Source of the DNA: Protula sp. h YS-2021
Lineage: Eukaryota; Annelida; Polychaeta; Sabellida; Serpulidae
Direction: 5' to 3'
Assembly (NCBI GenBank): GCA_949752745.1
Contig: OX457026.1
Location: 77,549,275 to 77,613,274 of the forward strand
Length of the DNA: 64,000 nt
In this document: one piece after another, positions 34,239 through 44,304 of the stretch
How the letters are laid out: the number at the start of each line of letters is the position of its first letter
Position numbering within the stretch: position 1 is the first letter of the stretch
The notes under the pieces: model-generated
What the model was told of the DNA's origin: nothing
Database searches by the model: none
Seen by the model: the letters and a program-made list of their open reading frames with translations, nothing else
Made by a program: the position numbers and the translations under genes

Positions 34239-34523
34239 AATGTGTATAACCGTATATTAAATTTAGTGTGAAGTTTGCATATTTGCTTTGAACTGATAAT
34301 GGCTATTATTAATATAGCTTGATGAAGTTCAAATTAAAAGTAATAGTCTCTATTAGTAGTTGTAGCTTTACACAGTTAAACATTAAAAAAAGTTAAGTAT
34401 TGGATGTGAACGAACATTATGACATTCAGATAAACAGCAACAAAGGCGGTCAAGTATTTAGCAACAAACGCCGGTCCAGTATTCAGGAGAAAGTGAAATG
34501 TTTTCCTAAACCCCAAAGACGGA

Positions 34524-34651
34524 TGTTGTATAATGTGTTTATGAATACGGCCCCAAGCCGCATGTATCCAGGTATTGTCACACATCCTATGTGAATGATC
34601 ACTTTTGGCTTACCTTTAGACGAATAAACATCAGATATAGAAAATACAACA
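34524..34651 (+). repeat. 3' LTR
   Basis: 128 bp, same ends as the 5' copy. Apart from the 21-base length difference, the two copies are almost identical. Confidence 0.92.
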
Positions 34652-34656
34652 GGTGG

Positions 34657-35330
34657 GTCAGGCATACCTCTTGTGCTTTTTGACTCGATTTGGGAATTTC
34701 TGATTTTTGTGGGTAATTTTTGAAGAAAATACCTCAAAATGCATCTTCTGCTACAGTTTTGATCCGATTTCATTTATTATGGGTGCGAGACATGCTTGGG
34801 GGATCTTGAATACGGCTTGTGCTTTTTGAATCGATCAGGTTATTTTGGGGGGGGGGGAATTTTTGAAGACAAAATCAAAATGCATTTCCTCCTACAGTTT
34901 TTATTCGATTTCATTTCTTTTTGGAATGAGACGTCACTCGAAGAGTCGGGTATACGGCTCGTGCTTTTTGACTCTATTTGGCAATTTCCGAATTTTTTTT
35001 TTTTTGGGGGAGGGGGGGGGGGAATTTTGAAGAAAATACCTCAAAATGCATCTTCTGCTACAGTTTTGATCCGATATCATTTATTTTGGGTTTGAGGCAT
35101 GCTCTGGGAATCTTGAATACGGCTTGTGCTTTTTGAGTCGATCAGGGGATTTTGGGGGAATTTGTGAAGAAAAAAATTGGAAATGCATTTCCTCCTACAG
35201 TTTTTATGCGATTTCATTTATTTTTGGTATGTGCCGTCTCTAGGGGGTCATGCATAGGGCTTGTACCTTTTGAGTGAATTGAAAAACTTGTGATTTTTGA
35301 AGAAAAAAAATGGACTTGCGAAATGCGCAT
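34657..35330. repeat. Tandem ~140-bp units, right part of array (4 units)
   Basis: Unit marks near 34735, 34876, 35042 and 35181. The CTTCTGC and TTCCTCC variants alternate, as they do in units 7-8 to the left of the gypsy insertion. Two poly-G runs (34848-34857, 35006-35021) interrupt the units. Confidence 0.92.
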
Positions 35331-35990
35331 CAGCGCAAGTTAAATCGACATGCGCACTAGTCTAAAATAAGAATCGCGCATCAACGCAAATTAAATAAAC
35401 CTGCGCACTGCATAAGCAGCCCGCATCAACACAAGTTAAGTGGACATGCGTAAATACGAACTGCGCATTAACGGAAGCTAGATAAACATGCGTATTGGTC
35501 TAAAATAAGTACCAAGCATCAACGCAAGTTAATTAAACATGCGCACTGGTCTGAAATGCGAACCGAGCATCAACGCAAGGTAAGTAAACATGCGTACTGG
35601 CTCGAAATCCGAACCGCTCATCAACGGAAGTTGAATAAATATGCGCCCTTGTCCGAAATGCGAACCGCGCATCGACGCGTTAAATAAACATGCACACTGG
35701 TCAAAAATAAAAACCGCTCATAAACACAAGTTAAATAAACATGTTGAATGGTCCAAAATAATAACCGCGCATCAACGCAAGTTAAATAACATGTTCACTG
35801 GTCCGAAATGCGAACTGCGCATCAATGCATGTTAAATAAACATGCGCCCTGATTTGAAATGCAAACAGAGCATAAGGGAAAGTTAAATAAACATGTGCAT
35901 TGGTCCGACATGCGAACCGCGCATCGACACAAGTTAAATAAACATGCGCACTGGTCCGAAATACAAACCCCGCAAAATAATACATACTAA
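35318..35990. repeat. ~52-bp satellite, about 13 copies
   Basis: The unit reads roughly GCGCATCAACGCAAGTTAAA then TAAACATGCGCACTGGTC then a CGAAATGCGAACC-like end. Spacing is 48-53 bases. Copies differ at several sites each, so the array is not freshly homogenised. Confidence 0.95.
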
Positions 35991-38900
35991 ACATTCGAAC
36001 TTAAGTAACAGAACTGCATTATAAATGAACGAATATGTACAGTAAGAATTAGAACTTTACCTTTTGAGAGTGCATGAGGTTCGAAACATGGACTCCACGT
36101 GCAGTTATTAATGAAGTCCTACGCTCCGCACACTACTCTACAGACTACTAAAATCTTCCCCCTTTCTTCCCCCTTTTTCCCCTTTTGGTCCCCTTACAGT
36201 AGACGCATGTTCCCCCGCCTGTGGTAAATCTGTGTATGTATTTATCGGTCTATGTTCGGGTCAGTTGCTATATTAATTTAATTTGAACTTCACCAATTTT
36301 TCAGCAAAATTCCCTTACTCCTGCACGCAGGAATTAATCTTATCGCTTTTCGTAAGCTGGGACTTTAGCCTTGTACAAACTTGTTTATTTGCTTCTTTAC
36401 TTTCCTGACTTACACAGCAGATAAGAGAACGAAAGCTTCCCTCGATTACAAAGTCAAACTATCCTTTTATTCTTAAAACACTTATATGAGTAAAGCCTTA
36501 ATTCGGCTTCTCCATCTAAGAGCTAGATACCGGCCCTTCCCATCCCTGGCTGAAACAGACAATTGTTAGTTGTTGATAGATAAAATCGAAATAAATGGCG
36601 CTTTATCCTGCAACCTAACTGTCCTAACTAGAGAGTATGCATTATGAAAACACTGTCAGCAGACACTTGGCGCAGTCGACATATGCAGGAGCATCTCGAA
36701 GTAGAAACTTAACGTAGCAAATTGGAAGGTTAAGGGAATTAACCCAATAAGCAATGAATGTCTGTTTGAAGTTTCTCTTCGTTATTGAATTGCAAGGTTT
36801 TTCAAAAGTATTTGTAATTAAAATAATTAAAAAATAGACGTCGATAAACGCGAAGAACAAGGCTACATAGACGTCACATGTTTTTGTCCCTTGTGTTTGA
36901 AAAATATACATGGAAATGACTTTAAAAATAGATAAATTTCAAACCATGGGTTGAGATATGCCATCGATAAATCGTCACCATATGATAATTATGTGATTAC
37001 TACAGGGTGACTTTTTTCTTTACAGTTAAACAAAATGCGTCTTTGTCACTAATTTATTTGCCATATTTGCCTTATGTTGTATGCCCACATGGACATTATA
37101 TGGTTTGCTACACTGACTTACTATATTTTAACATTGTGGGAATCGCATTGTGAAGCTTGACAAAATCATGAGATTAATACCATATACTGAAAAGACGTGA
37201 CATGTGCATTGATATTAATGTAGAATCAGTTATATCAATACTAAAATTAAGCATATCACAGAATTCATTACCGATATAATGAATAGAATGTTTGCAGGCA
37301 AATGCACAATTGGGCTCATGCCAAGCAAGAAAAAATTTCTATTAATATATCCTGAATACGTGCTCTGACGATTGTGCATTGAGTAACTTTGTCTTCTCTC
37401 AGTTATTGATACCACTTAATCTTAGAGCAATATCTTTCAAAGAGATTGCCCTGAGTAATTCCTGCTGCGCTTTGTAATTGATCTCAATGGAGAAACGTGT
37501 TTTCTTTAACCTGTTCATAAAAGGCCACGTAAGTCATGATCAAACCAAGGGAATGCTTAAATGCTTGGAAGAGCAATAAGGAAATAAATATAATAAACAG
37601 CTTGTGTGTGATTCGTCCGGCTTCGTCCTTTCTTTATCAATGTCAAGGGCAATCATCTGGTAATGCTGAACATACTGTAAGTAATTTATGCAATGCTTTT
37701 TGTTATATTTAAGCTTTCTAGAAATATTGATTGTTTCAGGTTTTTATTTATCTGATTGGAAAACAATACTGGGTTTTCGATACTTGCAAATTAAATTAGA
37801 CGCACGTCGCTTTCATCATGTTTTAAACAAAGTTCATTAGTATGTGAACACAAATATAACTAAAAAAACAATCATGTTATATTTTCTATATTCATCATTT
37901 CAGTAGACAGGCATTAAGAGATTAAATTATCGAATACCTTTCGATTACATAACTGTTAAAAATCGTAATATTCGATCTTCAATAGAAATAGTTAGCTTCT
38001 GAAAGAATCACAGATCTGAGTTTTTATAATTTTCACAGGTTTTGAACTTTGAATGACCTAATTACCTGTGTGTTTCCAAGGGAAAGCTGAGCTTAGTTTT
38101 ATGGAAAAAGAAATATCCACAAAAATATTGTTGCAAATCAACGTCTTTCAAACCTCTTCCGAGCCCAACTAATTTTATCAAATTTATCAATCTTAACAAC
38201 ATAAAATATTTTCATACTGTATCACAATGTGCAGATTGTAGCTTTAAAATGTGGTCGAAATCGCTCTCTGTCAGCCAAATTAGCCAATTACGCGAAAGTG
38301 GTCACGATAAAATATCATGCGTTATATTACAATGCTGCAGGTGTAGTGAGGTCGAAAATGAAGCCCCTATCGTGTATCTGAGATCAGACATTGATATCAA
38401 AGTTTTACAACTTAGCCTATTTAGCTAATATTCCAAACCGAACAATCGTTGTGTACCTGTGCCTTCTTCACTCACACATCAACCCTTGTATTTTCACCTT
38501 ATTTTGGACGGTTCGGCACCCTTCAATTCTATGCTGAGATGCACTGGCCATGTTGTGATGCCCTGGTTTACACAAAGCTGATGTACGAGTGTGTATCAGT
38601 ATCTTACTTTCAAAAAGATTGGACCGGAAATGTGTGTACAGCAGCCAATGTTCTTGCAATGATTCACAATATCGCGTCGCGTCTCTCGCATAGAAAATAA
38701 CTGGCATGCTTTTATTGCCTTCCTTATACTTTTGTAGCCGACTTAACACAGCTCCTATTTCATCTGTCTAGGCTGGGCTAAGTGCAGACCTCTTTCCCTC
38801 TGGAATAAAATTATACACTTGTTTGGAGATCAGGGACATAATACTACACCTGTAATATCAGCACATTAGAAGCTTTATTATGTACAGTGACCAACTCATG

Positions 38901-41036
38901 AAAGTTCTTCCCATACGCCTTCGATCTTGCACATTCGGATAGGGATTGCTACTTAAGTACTGAGCCTACATTGTGCGCTCCTGTACCCTAGGTTTGTGAT
39001 ATAGCATTGCCGAGTATTATTTCGGAGCAAGCTATCTTGTTCTCGAAGTATGATAGCATTTACTGTTTCTGTTGTAAGCTTGGGCTCATACAAATGCGGT
39101 CCCTCGGAAACTTCGTGTAGCGTTCTCTATCAATAATTTGTTTTTTTGCCAAAGCATAGACTTGGTGGAGGATTGAAGACTGTTATTGTGTTGAACTGAC
39201 AAAAATCCAGGCTGCATAGCGTATTATAAACGTACTCTTCCACAAAGTGATTCCCTGTGACGGCTGCGAATTTTCTTTACTCAAGAGCTTCCAAGGCTAA
39301 TCAAGAAATTTATTCACACTTTAACTTTTACTTCACTCACTTCTCTGATCAGTACATAAGAACCGGGCTGGTCATAGCCACGATAGAATGTGTCCAATAA
39401 GGATACGTTAGGACCCATATGCCCACTCATCTCAGGACCTTCATTATCAGTCAGCAGCCTACTCAAACTGTGCAACTGTACAAGATTAGGCGTCGCTGTC
39501 TGATTCTAGTCTAGATCGCCCTGCAGACTTATTGTCAGCTAACGTCGACATCACTGGTGGTTTTAACACTAGTAGTTTAACTTCGTGCTTCAGTGGACGT
39601 CTCACTTGCCACCTGAATACAGGCAACCTTCGCCGTGCTAGTTCCGCTGCCTTGACAGAACTGGTTCCAATACACCACAACTATGTCAGTTTCTCTTAGG
39701 CCGAGTTAATTGTCGGTATCCTAAAGCGACTGCGTTCTGAGTCGTATCTGAAGACACAACTTCTGCATTGTTCACTTTCTCCAACGGGTAATCACATGCG
39801 ATGACTGCTGACATTCCGTGTTTGCCCTCACGACAACTGCTGATATCAGTTCTTCACTTGATAATAATCACACACTCTCCTCAATTCTTGTTTTCAGTTA
39901 CAATAAAGTTTTTAGTGTTATTCTCTGACATAACTACCACTTTTTCAAAGACAATGTTTTTCCATGCTAGCAAATGATGGTAAAGGCAGTAGATTACATG
40001 TGGAGTCGAACGCTTTAATCTTTTTATTCACCTAATTAGCTGTACTCGTTTCTGCACTGGATTGCGCACCATATAAACACTGGTAACTTCAGTTAAATTA
40101 ACGTGGATTTATCCAGTTCATAACCTCACGAAGTATGTGACGAGAGTTATTTTCTTCCAGTATCAATAAAGTTGTAAGTTTGTTAAACTATTTCTCTTCG
40201 TGATTTTAATTTTTCTTCATCAAGTTTTTATATGGTCGTACGCGTCGTCGATGTGTCAGTTGGCTCATAAATACAACTTAAGCTGCTTTAAGTTTACTGT
40301 TAGACGGGGTACTATTGTGGTTTTGAACTTTTACTTGTAAAAACGATCTGTATACATAATCCTACGGCAATGAAAGCAGTTTCAAAAATATGTAAAACAA
40401 GCGGCAATTTAGAATTTTCACATATAATTTCGGCATATAAAAACTAACCAAGTGCTTTCTGGTAAGTCGCGATTAAAGGGTACTTCATTCTTTAATATTC
40501 ATTGCTGGATTTGAACCCAAAACTTGCCATTATAATTCAAGCGCTCTAACTCTGAGCTACGATGTTCCATTGAAATTTGACTTTCGTAAGTAGTATTTTC
40601 TTTTCTTGTCAGAAGATTTGTTTCACACCAGTGATCAATTTACTAAATAATTTAGTATCAAATCATTATGCTTATTAGAGTGCCTTGTTTTAGATATGGT
40701 CGAGGAAACAAATGACTAATAGAAGACGTCAAACCGGAGTTCAGAAGCGATCCAATAACTGTCTTCTAATCAATGCGACGTAGATGTGACTTATCTTTTG
40801 GATTTGACATATCTTATGGGTAATGTGATATATATTTTGACCAGAAGGAAATAAACAGGCTCAGTACTACAAGAGAAAATGTAAGTATATTTGCATTTTG
40901 TTCCTTTTTTATTTGTGAGTTTTGAGCTGCTTCGTTAAATGGGTAACCTTGTCCTATAATCCACGAATAAAGTATACCTAACGAGTAAGTGAGCATGTAA
41001 ATTATAATTTCAGCAAATGTTTCAGTAAATGGTTGT
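35991..41036. other. Intergenic region upstream of gene 2
   Basis: Five kilobases without a supported gene. A tRNA-like fragment lies on the minus strand at 40504-40568. A T/C-rich run lies near 36150-36190. The gene 2 promoter should be near its right end, but I found no clear TATA or initiator that decides a start site. Confidence 0.5.
40504..40568 (-). repeat. tRNA-like sequence (tRNA pseudogene or tRNA-derived SINE head)
   Basis: On the minus strand GTAGCTCAGAGTTAGAGCGC resembles a tRNA D-arm with a box A, and GGGTTCAAATCC about 25 bases later resembles a T-arm with a box B. The acceptor ends (GGAACAT.. and ..CAGCAATG) do not pair well and the anticodon arm is poor. A working tRNA is unlikely. 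Confidence 0.5.
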
Positions 41037-41051
41037 TGAGAGGACACAAAA

Positions 41052-44000
41052 ATGCTCATATATGGAACAATTGTACTACTTCTGCTGCCAAATGTGTGCT
41101 GCGTCAGCTTTGGAGGGTAAGCAATTAAGAAAATTACATTTTACGCACATTCCATTTCGAAATATTTTTAATTGAACACTTAAGTAGTCGCTCTCAGACA
41201 TCTATATTTGTTCGCGGACTGAAGACAAAACGTTCCTTATCTCAACATGAAGGCCCCCTGATATTTGTTATCATAAAAACAAGGATTTTGCGTTTCATTT
41301 TCGGGTATTACTCCCTACAGGAGTAAAGAAAAACAGCTAACGTTTTCAGTTATCCATGACTATCACTTTCTCTTTCCTCTTGATATTTCGGTTCAGATTA
41401 GCGAAATTCTATCTTTTATATTAAAAGCTTCAATTCTGTAGTTGTAGTTGGAAATCGCCATACCCTGCAAAAAGAAACAATCTTTTGATACATGCAAGCA
41501 CAGTTTTTCTTATCCTGAAAAACTGAAGATATTAAACAGATGTATTATTACATATACCGATTCCAGTTCCACTTCCAAACAAATTTGTCTTAGTTATTAA
41601 TTTCATATTTTTGTTTAAAATTTAATTTTTGGCATGTTTAATCAAAATCAGATATTCGCAATTAGGTATAAGATCGTGACATCAATGTTGCATAGTATGT
41701 TTGTAAATTGCATATCTTAAAATAAATTACAAATATGGAAAAAGTACAGCTAGAGGTATATCCCACTTCCAAACAACTCCTCCTCGAAGGTTTGACGTGT
41801 GAAAATGAATGAAATTTGGAAAAATTATAGAGGACGGTAAGACCTCGCTGGAAGCGCAATATATTTTTATCTTGGTCTCCAAGTTCAAGGTAAAAAAAGT
41901 AATATCTTTCGAATTGCTATTGATCACAAAAAACAGAGATTCCTGTTCGAACACATTTAGTTTGAGTAGAACAATCTAAATCTTATCCTTCAAGTCCAAA
42001 GGTTAAGAGACTTCTGTATCGTACTTCTTTATTTATCTTAAAAACGGCTAGACTATTTTCAGCTAATTTTCTATCCTGAAGGCTTAAAAGACGTTACACA
42101 ACAGGCACTTCGGTGATCTTGACCTTCTTGACTAAGGTCAAAATCAACAGCAGGATGTTGATCATTATATTGAAAACGGTTAGAAACAGAGCTTTATGAG
42201 CTCATTTTCTACCCTTAGTGCTCACAAGACGTTGTATAAGAGGTACCTTGGTGGCGCTGCATAGAATTACACTTCATTTGTTTTGGTTTTTGCGAGTGGA
42301 TAATTTCACTATCCTACCGATTTGGGCTAGGTACAGTTGAAACACCTGAAATTTACACAGCAAATTTGGAAATTAAATTTAACAAGTCATTTTAAATTTA
42401 CAATGCCAGTTCTAATTGCTATATCGAAAATTGAAAACACTTTAAAAAAGAATTTCAAAAAGAAACACAGCTGTTAAAGCATAGTATCAAACATTGATTA
42501 AGGATTTTAGGAAAGATATTTATTTCATTCTTCGCTTTCCACAATTCACGCATGTTAATTGGTACATCTATACTTTGTACTAAAGCTTTATGATTGTTAA
42601 ATGTCTGTTTGAGAGTTATATTAAGTTTATTCTGGCATCGATTATTCACAGTTAAATCCATTTTGATTTCTTCTGCTTATTCATGAGCGTCTACTGACTA
42701 CGCTTTACTGTTTAGGAACAATGTCTGTTCGCTGCCAGTAAGAACTCGCGTTTGTACTTCCTCCTGGCTGTTTTGGACAAGGTGCTCTACAAGGTATTAT
42801 CTTTACTTATAGCCAGTATATGTAGGGGGTCTCAAATATATTTTTTGATATTGTTTGCTGCTATGTATTGCATATAAAAATACATTGAACTAATGTAGTC
42901 AGCAAAAGGTCAAACATAGACCTAAAACCTGAAACATCTATATGATGTGGCACAAAACACTTGTCAGATACAAACTTTGTGTGGTTTTGAAATATACACG
43001 TACAACCTTATGTTTATTTGTCGAGCCATAAATACACAGTGATGAAGCGCTTTTATTATAGATAACGCCACAGCAGTATTCAAAAGTCTAGCAGCATTGA
43101 AAAATATTAACATAGTTCAAGTATTTTGAATATTAATTAAATGTCACCTCATACACACACGCGATGTCAAAATTATTAATTACTTTTAGTAAGATTTTTT
43201 AATTACTAAAATTCACATAAAATGGATTTCTTGGTTATTGGTTGAATATATATTGATTTCACATATATTAAAATGTAAATGGTGTATAGTCACCATAGCA
43301 TGGGGTGTTTATTTAATGTCCCACAACTTATGTTAGTCACACAGGATATTCAAATTAAAAAAATCGCTTCCAAATTGAAATCAGATTATTAAATTTGGCC
43401 ACATATAACAAAAACATGTTGCTTATGTAGTTACAAATATACGTTTTATTGCCTATTTTTTATTGATTATTAAGATATACGAGTGTACCAATCTGTTGTG
43501 ATGGGTGGACGACGGCTAATCCGGATGCTCCTGGCTGTGATGTCAGCACTGTAACAGAACTCCCCTTGAGTAATTGAGTTAATAAATTGATTCACTGTGT
43601 GCTCTAAATACTTATGCATTCTAAATGTTGGCAATGAGGCGTGGTATATTGAGCAATCGTTCTTCAAGTAAAAAAATTATTAAACGTACATTCGAAAGAT
43701 GCCATACTTACGCAATCATTGCTTCGTGAATTATCTCGTTTGAACTTTGTTTCCACGCACGATTCACTGTATTAACTTAGTTAACTTAGCGAAATAGTTC
43801 TGTAGTGGGAAATACCCTTGATGAAGTCTTATTCGCTTGATTCGAGCATTTTAGTGACCTTTGCCAGCAGAAGCTTAGTTAGATTTGTTGCAAGTAAAAT
43901 ACAAGTAAAATAAAATAGAAATGTAGTTACCAACTGATCTGCACGTCTGTTACTTGTTATAATGATCATTCTTTGCTATTGTTATGTAGCATGCATGGGA

Positions 44001-44304
44001 AACGAGATCAAATAGGAATAACAACGCAAAGAATCTTGCACAGGCATGTTGGGATGTAAAAATAGTAATACACCAAATCAAATCACATTTTGACATGTTC
44101 ATTAATATTTCACTGAAAGCATTTAAGTAAATTTCTACTCAGCCAGTGAGTGACTTATTAATTGTGTTAAATGTGTTAAAACTATATTTTCGTTACTATC
44201 AGCGTCACCCACAACGACTCCGATGAGATGTCCAAATGGTGGAACTCCAACATCCGGAAATTATTGTGTCTGTCCCGACAATTATTACTCTCCAAACTGT
44301 GATG
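41052..44304 (+). CDS. Gene 2 exons 1-4: signal peptide, Cys modules, EGF-like
   Basis: Exon 1 is the signal peptide. Exon 2 (78 nt) reads CSLPVRTRVCTSSWLFWTRC, a short tryptophan/cysteine module. Exon 3 (62 nt) reads VPICCDGWTTANPDAPG; the CC-x-GW pattern is common where EMI-like or head modules meet EGF domains. Exon 4 (102 nt) reads TTTPMRCPNGGTPTSGNYCV and ends CPDNYYSPNCDG, an EGF-like domain with C-x2-N-G-G, C-x-C and a closing C. Exon 3 was placed because exon 2 to exon 4 directly breaks frame, while exon 3 with donor GTGATG restores it at both ends. Confidence 0.85.

Larger units (their letters stand above)
30696..34651 (+). mobile_element. Ty3/gypsy LTR retrotransposon, decayed
   Basis: Two LTRs bound gag-pol remnants on the + strand. 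The 5' LTR is 30696-30802 and the 3' LTR 34524-34651; both begin TGTTGTATAATG and end AATACAACA. The flanking five bases are GGTTG and GGTGG, an imperfect target duplication inside a ~140-bp satellite unit, whose other copies read GGTGG there. A TGGTGGCAGCGG primer-binding-like stretch follows the 5' LTR directly. The internal part is only about 3.7 kb, shorter than an intact element, owing to deletions in RNase H and the integrase zinc domain. Confidence 0.95.
29514..35330 (-). mobile_element. Helitron-like non-autonomous element (pearl/HINE type) with ~140-bp tandem core, split by a gypsy insertion
   Basis: Read on the minus strand the element ends in a microsatellite, then a 9-bp perfect hairpin (stem CAGCTTACG/CGTAAGCTG, 29520-29528 with 29534-29542), then CTAA followed by host T. 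Helitrons end in a hairpin near CTRR and insert between A and T, so this fits. The body is about 12 tandem units of ~140 bp, each with CAAAATGCAT-TTCCTCCTACAG, TTCATTTATTTT and GGCTTGTGCTTTTTGAGTCGATC, at 29640-30693 and 34657-35330. Bivalve pearl/HINE elements have this same core-plus-tetranucleotide layout. The other terminus was not located. Confidence 0.72.

Noticed and set aside
35318..35990. CRISPR array
   Set aside because: Repeats are directly adjacent and diverged with no unique spacers, and the setting is animal nuclear DNA.
35641..35994. ORFs on both strands at 35.6-36.0 kb with repeated HAHWSK-like or FRTSAHVYLTC-like blocks
   Set aside because: The repeats are translations of the 52-bp satellite, not a protein repeat.
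38449..38749. Overlapping ORFs on both strands upstream of gene 2
   Set aside because: No conserved motif or splice context; length is within chance expectation.
40504..40568. Functional tRNA gene
   Set aside because: Acceptor and anticodon stems do not pair adequately, although the A and B boxes are recognisable.
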